A stretch of 5,831 nucleotides of DNA from positions 1-5,831 of the forward strand of contig JAUWXD010000028.1 of assembly GCA_030616505.1 (NCBI GenBank). Direction: 5' to 3'. Below are positions 1 through 5,544 of the stretch, piece by piece. Position numbers and translations under genes: made by a program. Source of the DNA: Hadesarchaea archaeon (lineage in GTDB: Archaea; Hadarchaeota; Hadarchaeia; Hadarchaeales; Hadarchaeaceae). The notes beneath the pieces were generated by a model, which worked only from the letters and a program-made list of their open reading frames with translations, was not told where the DNA came from and searched no databases. Each line of letters opens with the position of its first letter. The first letter of the stretch is position 1.

Positions 1-367
1 CAATCACATTTAGTTTTGCAATGTCAATGGCTTTTCTGATCGAGGTGCCTATCTCTTTCGTGCTCCCGTGCCCCACTCCGACTATTCCATCTAGATTCCC
101 GACCACTGTAACAACTCGGAACTTGACCCGCCTCCCTGACTTGTGCATTCGTTGGACTAAGCTCACCCCTAGGATGTCTTCCTCGAGGTTAGGCACCAAG
201 GCGTCGACAATCTCAATCTCTTTTATTGGAGTCCCCTGCCGCAAGATTTGGGAGATTTCAGTCACCTGTTTATCCTTAACGGCGCGCCCGATGTTCGTGC
301 GTGGTTGCCACAGGTCAATATTGAACTCTTTTTTAGGTCTTGTAAATCGTCGTCTTCTTCTTGCCAT
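1..367 (-). CDS. rps5: 30S ribosomal protein uS5 (S5P), 3'-truncated by window edge
   Basis: The first 122 codons of uS5 are present and the frame is open to the window edge. uS5 sits at the mRNA entry tunnel and contributes to decoding fidelity. The sequence begins MARRRRRFTRPKKEF, then W20 and the archaeal pattern WQPRTNIGRAVKDKQV (20-35). Next come EIVDALVPNLEEDILGVSLVQRMHKSGRRVKFRVVTVVGN (52-91) and the double-stranded-RNA-binding-fold loop GIVGVGHGSTKEIGTSIRKAIDIAKLNVI (94-122). The missing part should be the C-terminal domain. ATG at 367 is preferred because GGAGATGA ends 5 bases before it. An in-frame ATG at 376 would add MRR but sits directly against GGAG with no spacing. The gene follows rpl18 by 13 bases. 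Confidence 0.96.
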   Translation of the reverse strand, partial: MARRRRRFTRPKKEFNIDLWQPRTNIGRAVKDKQVTEISQILRQGTPIKEIEIVDALVPNLEEDILGVSLVQRMHKSGRRVKFRVVTVVGNLDGIVGVGHGSTKEIGTSIRKAIDIAKLNVI

Positions 368-372
368 TCTCC

Positions 373-380
373 TCATCTCC
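373..380 (-). promoter_or_regulatory. Shine-Dalgarno deciding the rps5 start
   Basis: GGAGATGA on the minus strand ends 5 bases before the ATG at 367, directly after the rpl18 stop. It contains the alternative in-frame ATG at 376, which makes that ATG unlikely as a start because its own GGAG would have no spacer. Confidence 0.65.
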
Positions 381-974
381 CTAACTGAACTGCGTAATTA
401 TTGCTTGCTTAATTACATTAAAGTGCTCCGACATCTGTTCAGGATGAAGCCCTCGCGCAAGGTAGCCGGAGAATCTAGTCTGATAGGTTTTCGGGTTCTT
501 CTCCTTCAGCATGGCGGCGTACTTGGATATGTGTGTTCCATTGATTCTGTCGTCTTTGGGCAGGATTCCCTCGTCATGTGGAATTTGTAGACCTGCATCG
601 AGTGCACCTTTAAGCACAGCAAAAACTTTGGCTTGTGATGTGGGATCGTGCGTCCCAATATCCAGTATACATTCTTTCACGTCGTCCTTCACTTCACGGT
701 AACCGCAGAGTAGTCCAACTAGGTAAGCCGCAGAGATATTCGAACCATGGGATTTCCACCCAAATTTCTTCAAGTTTTTCGAGTGCGCTGAAACCGAGGC
801 CATATCTCCTTTGGTAGTTGCTTTCATAACCTGGGCGATGACGTGGTTGAGCGAAATCCGCGTTACCAAACGCGGTTTTCCAGACCGTATCAACCTAATC
901 CTATACCTATAATCGGTCTTGCCCTCCCGTTTCCGTCTGAACTGAACCCGATAACGTGGCCCGATTTTTGGCAT
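381..974 (-). CDS. rpl18: 50S ribosomal protein uL18 (L18P)
   Basis: uL18 binds 5S rRNA and joins it with uL5 to the central protuberance. The 197-residue product is of the longer archaeal/eukaryotic type. Visible features are GPRYRVQFRRKREGKTDYRYRIRLIRSGKPRLVTRIS (5-41), HVIAQVMKATTKGD (44-57), SAHSKNLKKFGWKSHGSNISAAYLVGLLCG (62-91), ILDIGTHDPTSQAKVFAVLKGALDAGL (103-129) and IPHDEGILPKDDRINGTHISKYA (131-153). The start has AGGGATAA at a spacing of 3 bases, with the TAA being the rpl19e stop. The same eight bases at the same spacing precede rpl14. rps5 starts 13 bases after the TAG stop. Length and content are ordinary for archaea. Confidence 0.96.
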   Translation of the reverse strand: MPKIGPRYRVQFRRKREGKTDYRYRIRLIRSGKPRLVTRISLNHVIAQVMKATTKGDMASVSAHSKNLKKFGWKSHGSNISAAYLVGLLCGYREVKDDVKECILDIGTHDPTSQAKVFAVLKGALDAGLQIPHDEGILPKDDRINGTHISKYAAMLKEKNPKTYQTRFSGYLARGLHPEQMSEHFNVIKQAIITQFS

Positions 975-977
975 TTC

Positions 978-1427
978 TTATCCCTTCAACAACCCTCGCT
1001 CTTTGAGATGGATTTCGAGGTGTGCTTTGCTCTTGAAAGCGCCACCCTTGACCATGAGGTAGAGTCTACGGTACTCTCGTGGCCCAATTACTCCCTCTTT
1101 TTTCAATTTTCGCAACCTCAATCGTAGTGGGCGAACGGTTTGAATCCAGTTGGCCTTTTTAGGTAGCCTCGCACGCTTTGCGCCCTTCCTGCTTCCCGCA
1201 CCTCTACGTCTGCCCATCTTGCGTTTGGCAGATAGCTTTCTAAACCTGCCACGACTAATCCCATGCTCCGGTTTCGCGCGGATGACTCCTTGCCCGATTA
1301 GGCGTCTGATGTCCGCGCGGGTAATCGCGGCGGATACATCATCGGCACGGTTCGGATCCACCCAAACCCTATTTATCCCCACTTTGAGGATTTGGGCTGC
1401 TAGCCTCTTCTGTGCGTTCAGTTTCAT
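978..1427 (-). CDS. rpl19e: 50S ribosomal protein eL19 (L19e)
   Basis: The 149-residue basic protein is eL19, a largely helical 23S rRNA-binding protein of archaea and eukaryotes near the peptide exit side and the intersubunit face. It starts with the family sequence MKLNAQKRLAAQILKVGINRVWVDPNR (1-27), followed by AITRADIRRLIGQGVI (34-49) and the very basic stretch RGRFRKLSAKRKMGRRRGAGSRKGAKRARLPKKANW (59-94). The helical region LRLRLRKLKKEGVIGPREYRRLYLMVKGGAFKSKAHLEIHL (101-141) completes it. The ATG start is well supported by AGGGGTGA 6 bases upstream. That site and the first 59 bases of the gene lie inside rpl32e in another frame. The TAA stop is 3 bases before rpl18. Confidence 0.96.
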   Translation of the reverse strand: MKLNAQKRLAAQILKVGINRVWVDPNRADDVSAAITRADIRRLIGQGVIRAKPEHGISRGRFRKLSAKRKMGRRRGAGSRKGAKRARLPKKANWIQTVRPLRLRLRKLKKEGVIGPREYRRLYLMVKGGAFKSKAHLEIHLKERGLLKG

Positions 1428-1776
1428 GTTTTTTCACCCCTATATTCAGAACTTTAAGGTTGAGTTCTTTTGATTTGGCAATAATTTGTTCCCTTTTCTT
1501 TCTTCCCACTCCGGAAGCTATTCGAACAGATTGACTATGTGCGTCCATACCTTCCAAATCTCGCAGGTTATTGACTAGGACTTCTACAAACCCAGAAGGG
1601 TGAACGTTACGAGTGGTTTTGGGTGACTTATATCCGATTGAAACCGTCAAGGGCTTCCCACGCCCACCAACACGCATTTTGCTGTCACTCCCGCGGGGTT
1701 TGCGCCATTTATCGCCTAACCTCTTGAATCGATACCATTCTTGCCGTCTGAACTTCGGTAGATGTTTTTTCTTCAT
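1369..1776 (-). CDS. rpl32e: 50S ribosomal protein eL32 (L32e) with C-terminal tail overlapping rpl19e
   Basis: eL32 is a large-subunit protein of archaea and eukaryotes. The 135-residue product has the family core KFRRQEWYRFKRLGDKWRKPRGSDSKMR (8-35), GKPLTVSIGYKSPKTTRNVHPSGF (40-63) and VRIASGVGRKKREQIIAKSKELNLKVLN (84-111). The ATG at 1776 is preceded at 5 bases by GAGTGTGA, which includes the rpl6 stop. An in-frame TTG at 1806 would add ten unconserved residues inside rpl6. After LNIGVKK the frame continues through 19 polar residues (117-135, HETERTEEASSPNPQSGDK), all encoded inside the start of rpl19e, giving a 59-base overlap far larger than any other here. An A6 run (1429-1434) immediately precedes that tail; see the finding. 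The core identification is secure, but the true C-terminus is less so. Confidence 0.93.
   Translation of the reverse strand: MKKKHLPKFRRQEWYRFKRLGDKWRKPRGSDSKMRVGGRGKPLTVSIGYKSPKTTRNVHPSGFVEVLVNNLRDLEGMDAHSQSVRIASGVGRKKREQIIAKSKELNLKVLNIGVKKHETERTEEASSPNPQSGDK
1434..1441 (-). promoter_or_regulatory. Shine-Dalgarno of rpl19e within the rpl32e coding sequence
   Basis: AGGGGTGA on the minus strand lies 6 bases before the rpl19e ATG at 1427. It encodes part of NIGVK of eL32 in that frame, and its last A begins the A6 run. It fixes the rpl19e start and shows that the long overlap with rpl32e is not due to a mis-called rpl19e start. Confidence 0.8.
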
Positions 1777-1781
1777 TTGAT

Positions 1782-2312
1782 TCACACTCGCTCCGTGATG
1801 TAGCAACCGTCCTGAAATGTTCTCAAGTCTCGATATTTAATGGAAGTAGCCTGTTCGAGATTGTAGGCCGTTTGTCCGACCTCATCTTTGTTTATCCCCT
1901 CGACAATGATTTCCTCTCCGCTGACTTTGACTTTAACATCGCCGACAATTTTTGATACGCGAGGGGATCGCTCCCCAAGAAAGTTTTGAATCAGGACGCG
2001 TTTGTTTTCAACTTTTATGGTGATGGGAAAGTGAGAATACACTATACGTAATTTATAAGTGAAGCCTTCGGTGACTCCCTTAAACATGTTTTGTAAGTGT
2101 GCTTTGACAGTGCAGACGGCGGCCTTATGTCGGCGGCGTGTGGTATCGGCCTTAATCAAAATCTTCTTGTCTTTTGCCTCCAGAACTATCATCGGAAGGT
2201 CAAACGTTCGCGTAAGCTTGCCTTTCGACCCACTAACTTCGGCTGTCCTACCCGTGAGCTTTAGCTCCACGCCTTCGGGCACCTCAAACTCTTCTTTTAC
2301 ACCAACTGTCAT
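1782..2312 (-). CDS. rpl6: 50S ribosomal protein uL6 (L6P)
   Basis: uL6 is a large-subunit protein near the factor-binding centre and the sarcin-ricin loop, built from two similar domains. The 176-residue product shows the N-terminal VKEEFEVPEGVELKLTGRTAEVSGSKGKLTRTF (5-37), HLQNMFKGVTEGFTYKLRIVYSHFPI (72-97), and the second-domain sequence VLIQNFLGERSPRVSKIVGDVKVKVSGEEIIVEGINKDEVGQTAYNLEQ (106-154), ending FQDGCYITERV. The start region reads TTG-TTG-ATG in frame (2318, 2315, 2312). I chose the ATG because the family begins close to this point. The GGAG lies 10 bases before the ATG but 4 and 7 bases before the two TTG codons, so a start one or two residues longer is possible. rpl32e starts 5 bases after its TGA. 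Confidence 0.95.
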   Translation of the reverse strand: MTVGVKEEFEVPEGVELKLTGRTAEVSGSKGKLTRTFDLPMIVLEAKDKKILIKADTTRRRHKAAVCTVKAHLQNMFKGVTEGFTYKLRIVYSHFPITIKVENKRVLIQNFLGERSPRVSKIVGDVKVKVSGEEIIVEGINKDEVGQTAYNLEQATSIKYRDLRTFQDGCYITERV

Positions 2313-2386
2313 CAACAACGCACTCCATACTTGTTCCGTCTATCTTCGGCTTTCCTCAATTAAAAGCGTGATGAAAGATGTTTAGC
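2313..2386. other. 74-base intergenic gap between rps8 and rpl6
   Basis: This is the only gap above 13 bases in the window. On the minus strand it holds an AT-rich stretch CTTTTAATT (2358-2366), a purine-rich middle, and GGAG about ten bases before the rpl6 ATG. CTTTTAATT has some likeness to an archaeal TATA box. It lies about 45 bases before the rpl6 ATG, which would leave room for a short leader. I see no convincing terminator T-run or strong hairpin. A five-pair AACAA/TTGTT stem could place GGAG in its loop, but it is weak. An internal promoter is only a suggestion. Confidence 0.35.
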
Positions 2387-2776
2387 CTAATAAATGTACG
2401 CTAAAAGCCGGCCACCTAACCCCAGTTCCATCGCTTTCTTGTGCGACATTGCCCCCTGTTGAGTTGAAACCACGAGCACCCCGAAACCCGCAGCTGGCAG
2501 GTACCGTTTCTCCCATTTTTCATATTCGTCATGTTTAGTAGAATACCGCGGTTTTATCACTCCACATCCATTTACCTTTCCCCTAAGCGCGACCTTGACT
2601 TCTCCTGCTTTCCCGTCGTCGATGAATTCGAATTCCCCGATGAATCCATCTGCCTGCATTATGCGCAGGACTTCGTTAATCAGCTTTGAGGAAGGCGATA
2701 GGATGACTTCCCGCTTTCGGGCCCGCTCATGGTTCTGGATTTTAGAAAGAGCATTAGCAAGTGGATCGAGTAACAT
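2387..2776 (-). CDS. rps8: 30S ribosomal protein uS8 (S8P)
   Basis: The 129-residue product is uS8, a primary binder of the central domain of 16S rRNA (helix 21 region). It begins [24 protein letters not shown], contains [38 protein letters not shown] (27-64), and ends with the RNA-binding signature [26 protein letters not shown] (104-129). In most uS8 proteins this signature begins ST-S/T-x-G; here the third position is glutamine. The start is set by AGGTGT 4 bases upstream, directly following the rps14 stop. In bacteria uS8 represses its own operon by binding mRNA at the L5 start; I see no sequence here that proves an equivalent site. After this gene comes the only notable gap in the cluster (74 bases). 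Confidence 0.96.
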   Translation of the reverse strand: MLLDPLANALSKIQNHERARKREVILSPSSKLINEVLRIMQADGFIGEFEFIDDGKAGEVKVALRGKVNGCGVIKPRYSTKHDEYEKWEKRYLPAAGFGVLVVSTQQGAMSHKKAMELGLGGRLLAYIY

Positions 2777-2784
2777 CTTTACAC

Positions 2785-2931
2785 CTAGTTATATTTTTTA
2801 AATCCTATCTTCGGAGCAAGCTCCCGGAAACACCGTCGGCACAGCTTCAGGTCATGCATCTGGTAAACGTGCCCACACCTGCCACAGTGTATGCACTTGT
2901 GTGCGCCCTTTCCAAACTTTCTCTTCGCCAT
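2785..2931 (-). CDS. rps14: 30S ribosomal protein uS14, zinc-binding type (S14P)
   Basis: This very short gene (48 codons plus TAG) reads [20 protein letters not shown], then [28 protein letters not shown]. It is the archaeal zinc-ribbon form of uS14, a small-subunit head protein that binds the 3' major domain of 16S rRNA. The zinc ligands are expected to be C13 and C16 (CIHC) with C31 and C34 (CRRC). C19 is an additional cysteine in a CxxCxxC arrangement. The family hallmark LxLCRxCFRE and the lysine/tyrosine tail are present. Its ATG overlaps the rpl5 stop by one base, and AGGTGG inside the end of rpl5 lies 4 bases upstream. The next gene, rps8, starts 8 bases after the stop. The gene is easily missed by length cut-offs, but the identification is secure. 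Confidence 0.97.
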   Translation of the reverse strand: MAKRKFGKGAHKCIHCGRCGHVYQMHDLKLCRRCFRELAPKIGFKKYN

Positions 2932-3437
2932 CAAACCACCTGGACTCCAAATTTGTCGGTCATGAAATTTATCGCTTCCTCTTGGGTAATTCTGTGGCTC
3001 GGCGGGATGGGATGGGTAAAGCGCCGCCTACGTTTTATTCTGTAACCGGGTCTCATCAACGTGATACACACGTCCATGCCAAATATACCTAATTCGGGGT
3101 CGTAAGAAGTGCCTGGGATGTCGATGTGTTCCTTGATTCCAAAAGAGAGATTGCCACCGTTATCGAAGGATCCCTTTTTCACGCGTCGCTCGACCGCATC
3201 GAGTAGTCGCTTCAGTGTTTCAATTGCTTGCCCATCACGCAGTGTTACCCTACATCCTATTGGGCTCCCGAGCTTCGTTCCCCATTCTCTTACAGGTTTT
3301 TTTACATGGGTCCGCGCCGGTTTTTGCTGAGCAATGGTTTCAAGCACTTTCTCTGCGTTAGCGAGCTTATCGCCGCCCTCGCCTGTGCCCATGTTTAGTA
3401 CAACTTTCTCGATTCGAATCTCGCGCATGTTGTTCAT
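2931..3437 (-). CDS. rpl5: 50S ribosomal protein uL5 (L5P)
   Basis: This 168-residue protein is uL5, which binds 5S rRNA in the central protuberance of the large subunit and contacts P-site tRNA. Family features are [25 protein letters not shown] (9-33), the loop region [23 protein letters not shown] (45-67), [25 protein letters not shown] (99-123) and [14 protein letters not shown] (127-140). Length is normal for archaea. The ATG start overlaps the rps4e stop as ATGA and has GGTGTGA 4 bases upstream. A second ATG three codons downstream is possible but has no suitably spaced binding site. The stop TGA shares one base with the rps14 ATG (TGATG), so these two are very probably translationally coupled. 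Confidence 0.97.
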   Translation of the reverse strand: MNNMREIRIEKVVLNMGTGEGGDKLANAEKVLETIAQQKPARTHVKKPVREWGTKLGSPIGCRVTLRDGQAIETLKRLLDAVERRVKKGSFDNGGNLSFGIKEHIDIPGTSYDPELGIFGMDVCITLMRPGYRIKRRRRFTHPIPPSHRITQEEAINFMTDKFGVQVV

Positions 3438-4165
3438 ACATTCACACCCGACAATGGAACGGAGGGCTTTTCTTTGTCAACGACGAAAACGTATTTATCA
3501 GGGGTTTGAAAACTCCCTCCATCAGTTTTCAATGTTACAATTTTCGGCCGAGCTCCCGCGGTTATTTTGATTTCGGTTATCTTTCCAGTTCTGCTGACAT
3601 TACTCCCACCAGTCACCAGTGCCACCATACCTGTTTCGAATGGGAGGCGTTCCAACATCCTAAGCTCTGGCAAAGCCAATTTAGCCACATCTCCTGGTTT
3701 GAACTCTTTCAAATCCCCAACGAGCGTTTTTCCGTCATGAAATGTCAGTTGAATCTTTTTTTCTCGAACGATTTGTTTGCGCACCACCTTACAGAGCTTC
3801 ATGGCCGCTTCGGACGGATCTATCTCTTTTAGGACCAAGCGTCCTCTGTGGTCCAAGAGGATACGATAACTACGGTTAAGCGCAGGTAACTGTACAACAT
3901 CCATGATGCCAACTGGAAAGCTAGGTTCCCGCCTGATTTTTCCATCCACCAAGACATTTCCCTTGGAAAGGGCGCTGTCGACCTCTCTGGCGGTCCGCCC
4001 CACCGATAGGTAGTCACGTAGGGCAAGTCGAAGCGGAATGGAACTTTCATTGGAGTGGGGACCAGGAACAGCCTTCGTTGTCCATACGTGTGATTTCCGA
4101 GACAGTTTGAGAGCCCGTGACGCGGCGTATCTTTTCAAATGTCGACTCCCGCCTTTTTTAGCCAC
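3434..4165 (-). CDS. rps4e: 30S ribosomal protein eS4 (S4e), GTG start
   Basis: eS4 is a small-subunit protein found in archaea and eukaryotes. With the chosen start it has 243 residues. It opens with AKKGGSRHLKRYAASRALKLSRK, which is the family N-terminus. An S4-type RNA-binding domain follows (about 43-94, RDYLSVGRTAREVDSALSKGNVLVDGKIRR), then the central eS4 domain and a KOW-like segment, GMVALVTGGSNVSRTGKI (179-196). The frame extends 10 codons further to an ATG at 4195, but that would place MHASLKGGLK before the conserved start and deepen the overlap with rpl24. The GTG at 4165 has AAAGGAGGT ending 6 bases upstream, the strongest ribosome binding site in the window. The gene overlaps rpl24 by 8 bases and rpl5 by 4 bases (ATGA). 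Confidence 0.96.
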   Translation of the reverse strand: MAKKGGSRHLKRYAASRALKLSRKSHVWTTKAVPGPHSNESSIPLRLALRDYLSVGRTAREVDSALSKGNVLVDGKIRREPSFPVGIMDVVQLPALNRSYRILLDHRGRLVLKEIDPSEAAMKLCKVVRKQIVREKKIQLTFHDGKTLVGDLKEFKPGDVAKLALPELRMLERLPFETGMVALVTGGSNVSRTGKITEIKITAGARPKIVTLKTDGGSFQTPDKYVFVVDKEKPSVPLSGVNV

Positions 4166-4520
4166 TTTTAGACCTCCTTTCAAGGATGCGTGCACGTTCC
4201 TTGTCCTCTACCAGCTTCAACAGCATAACATTCGAAGGCTTGATCATTTTCGCGACTTGAGTTCCATCAGCTTTGGCCACAGATGCTCCCTCTACTCGAA
4301 TAAACCGGTGTTTTGTGTCAACTTCCATTACATCTCCCTCGAGTTTCTTAAAGTCACCTCGCAGGACTCGTACACGGTCACCCTTACGAATCGGTATAGA
4401 ACGTGTTTTGTGTTTTTCTCTGAGTTCTCGGTTGAGGGGGGCAGAGAGAAACCTGTGACGTGAGTGCAGAGGGGCAGAATAAAGCGCCAAATGTTGCTTT
4501 CTGGGTTGTTTGGTTGTCAT
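4158..4520 (-). CDS. rpl24: 50S ribosomal protein uL24 (L24P, KOW domain)
   Basis: The 120-residue product is uL24, an early assembly protein of the large subunit that binds the 5' region of 23S rRNA. The archaeal-type N-terminus TKQPRKQHLALYSAPLHSRH (3-22) and LNRELREKHKTRSIPIRKGD (29-48) lead into a KOW motif, KGDRVRVLRGDFKKLEGDVMEVD (46-68). This is followed by IRVEGASVAKADGTQV (74-89) and PSNVMLLKL (95-103), then a charged tail. The ATG is 3 bases after the rpl14 stop, and the sequence GGTGTGA before it contains that stop codon. The 3' end overlaps the start of rps4e by 8 bases. Length and domain order are normal for archaea. Confidence 0.96.
   Translation of the reverse strand: MTTKQPRKQHLALYSAPLHSRHRFLSAPLNRELREKHKTRSIPIRKGDRVRVLRGDFKKLEGDVMEVDTKHRFIRVEGASVAKADGTQVAKMIKPSNVMLLKLVEDKERARILERRSKSG
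4172..4180 (-). promoter_or_regulatory. Strong Shine-Dalgarno deciding the rps4e GTG start
   Basis: AAAGGAGGT on the minus strand lies 6 bases before the GTG at 4165, inside the end of rpl24. It is the longest complement to the 16S rRNA 3' tail seen in this window and argues for the GTG over the upstream in-frame ATG at 4195. A strong site may compensate for the weaker start codon. Confidence 0.85.
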
Positions 4521-4523
4521 ATC

Positions 4524-4949
4524 TCACACCACGGTTGAAGCTATCCCGGCGACTCGCGGCCATCTTTCAGCGGCCTCTCTTGCGATGGGACCTTTTATAT
4601 CGGAACCGCGCGGCGCTGCTTCGGGCGTAATGAGTACAGCTGCGTTGTCATCAAATTTTATGTGCATTCCATCCATGCGACGGTACTCTTTACTCTGTCG
4701 GACTACTACGGCTTGGACCAGTTGTGTTCGTAGTTCAGCCTTGCCTTTTTTGACCGACGCGACTATCCTGCTACCGACACCGGCGCTGGCCATGCGCGCG
4801 CGCCTGCCCTTGTAACCCATGACGCTTACAATCTGGATTTCTCTCGCCCCCGTGTTGTCCACGCAGGCTAGCCGCGCCCCTATAGGCAGTGCCCGCACGG
4901 GAGTAACCGCAGAAACCCCTATCGAAGCACCTGCACCTTTCTTTCCCAT
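4524..4949 (-). CDS. rpl14: 50S ribosomal protein uL14 (L14P)
   Basis: This 141-residue protein is uL14, a five-stranded beta-barrel protein of the large subunit that contacts the small subunit (bridge B8 region) and lies near the anti-association factor site. Diagnostic segments are [15 protein letters not shown] (29-43), [16 protein letters not shown] (55-70), [26 protein letters not shown] (81-106) and [15 protein letters not shown] (120-134). It is a little longer than many archaeal uL14 proteins because of a basic, glycine-rich N-terminus ([15 protein letters not shown]). In the usual AGVGD motif the aspartate is replaced by serine (residue 60). The start follows AGGGATAA by 3 bases, a weaker Shine-Dalgarno than its neighbours have, and lies 9 bases after the rps17 stop. 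There is no better in-frame ATG downstream before the conserved core. Confidence 0.96.
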   Translation of the reverse strand: MGKKGAGASIGVSAVTPVRALPIGARLACVDNTGAREIQIVSVMGYKGRRARMASAGVGSRIVASVKKGKAELRTQLVQAVVVRQSKEYRRMDGMHIKFDDNAAVLITPEAAPRGSDIKGPIAREAAERWPRVAGIASTVV

Positions 4950-4958
4950 CCTTTATCC

Positions 4959-5270
4959 CTACATCTTTTGCACGACGACGAAGGTTTTTGTCTTACTCAG
5001 TCGCCGGCACTCCATGATTTTGACTTTATCACCTGTTTTTGCCGCGATGCAAGATGGGTTATGGGCGTGGAACTTGGATGTTCGGCGTTCATACCTCTCA
5101 TATTTTGGGATGAATTGCATACGCTCGAGTTCCACGGTTACCGTACCTGCCATTTTGTCGCTCACGACCACACCCTCGAACGCTCTCCCACGGACCGATA
5201 GCTCTCCGTGGAACGGGCACTTCACATCTGAGCACTTTTCTTTTGGAGGTTCAATCCCCATGCCAACCAT
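4959..5270 (-). CDS. rps17: 30S ribosomal protein uS17 (S17P)
   Basis: The product is 103 residues long and is a primary 16S rRNA-binding protein of the small subunit with an OB fold. Visible features are the archaeal N-terminal cysteine pair in [12 protein letters not shown] (11-22), [24 protein letters not shown] (25-48), the signature [21 protein letters not shown] (54-74), and [24 protein letters not shown] at the end. The frame remains open upstream to another ATG at 5324, which would give 121 residues and overlap rnp1 by 50 bases. I chose 5270 because AGGTGA lies 4 bases before it and because the extra 18 residues resemble no uS17. The start is 4 bases after the rnp1 stop, with the stop codon inside the Shine-Dalgarno, so coupled translation is likely. 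Another in-frame ATG three codons further in is less well placed. Confidence 0.95.
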   Translation of the reverse strand: MVGMGIEPPKEKCSDVKCPFHGELSVRGRAFEGVVVSDKMAGTVTVELERMQFIPKYERYERRTSKFHAHNPSCIAAKTGDKVKIMECRRLSKTKTFVVVQKM

Positions 5271-5274
5271 AGTC

Positions 5275-5280
5275 TCACCT
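5275..5280 (-). promoter_or_regulatory. Shine-Dalgarno deciding the rps17 start, containing the rnp1 stop codon
   Basis: AGGTGA on the minus strand is 4 bases before the ATG at 5270, and its TGA is the rnp1 stop. It supports this start over the upstream ATG at 5324 and suggests that ribosomes ending on rnp1 re-initiate on rps17. Confidence 0.8.
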
Positions 5281-5544
5281 TCGCCTGACCCGCTCCTCGG
5301 GCCGCCCAACCAGTTTTTTTCCATCCACAGTCACCCTTTCACCATCCGGCAGGGTGATGAGAAACGTGGAGTTGGATTTTGAAATCGTTCTGGTTTCTTC
5401 CCCTTGCTCTATAACCAGCATGTTGCGCGTTTCGTCCACGACCTTTCCAGAGGCGCCGCGCAGTGTATGGTCAGAGCTGTCCATGACTTTTGTCTCGAGC
5501 CCAATGAGCTCGTGCCGCAACAAGTTTTGCTTCGTCACCGGCAT
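5275..5544 (-). CDS. rnp1: Ribonuclease P protein component 1 (archaeal Rpp29/Pop4)
   Basis: This 89-residue protein matches archaeal Rpp29, a protein subunit of RNase P. The enzyme removes the 5' leader from precursor tRNA, and Rpp29 supports the specificity domain of the RNA together with Rpp21. Visible family features are [14 protein letters not shown] (residues 7-20), the Sm-like barrel segment [17 protein letters not shown] (30-46), [18 protein letters not shown] (61-78) and the closing GRPEER with an arginine tail. The length is typical for the short archaeal forms. The ATG start is set by a strong AGGTGGTGAG sequence immediately before it (5545-5554), which overlaps the sui1 stop codon. 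Placement between SUI1 and uS17 is the standard archaeal arrangement and supports co-transcription with the ribosomal genes. The stop codon is itself part of the ribosome binding site of rps17. Confidence 0.96.
   Translation of the reverse strand: MPVTKQNLLRHELIGLETKVMDSSDHTLRGASGKVVDETRNMLVIEQGEETRTISKSNSTFLITLPDGERVTVDGKKLVGRPEERVRRR

Noticed and set aside
21..590. Long plus-strand open frame opposite rps5 and rpl18
   Set aside because: It lies antisense to two confidently identified ribosomal genes, resembles no family, and has no plausible ribosome binding context. The same applies to the other plus-strand frames across the window.
1777..1806. Longer eL32 starting at a TTG within rpl6
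   Set aside because: The ten added residues are unconserved, and the ATG at 1776 has its own upstream binding site and matches the family start.
2284..2328. A 14-codon minus-strand ORF (ATG at 2328) overlapping the rpl6 start, considered as a regulatory upstream ORF
   Set aside because: It has no Shine-Dalgarno of its own and its length and content are what chance would give, so I do not call it a gene.
3829..4050. Minus-strand frame of 73 codons inside rps4e
   Set aside because: It is out of frame within the conserved eS4 S4-domain region and is explained entirely by that gene.
4434..4441. G-rich run considered as a structural or recombination signal
   Set aside because: It encodes ordinary conserved residues (APLN) of uL24 in a proline/leucine codon context and has no partner repeat.
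5271..5324. N-terminal extension of uS17 to the ATG at 5324
   Set aside because: It would overlap rnp1 by 50 bases, the added residues mirror no uS17 sequence, and the ATG at 5270 has a well-spaced AGGTGA.
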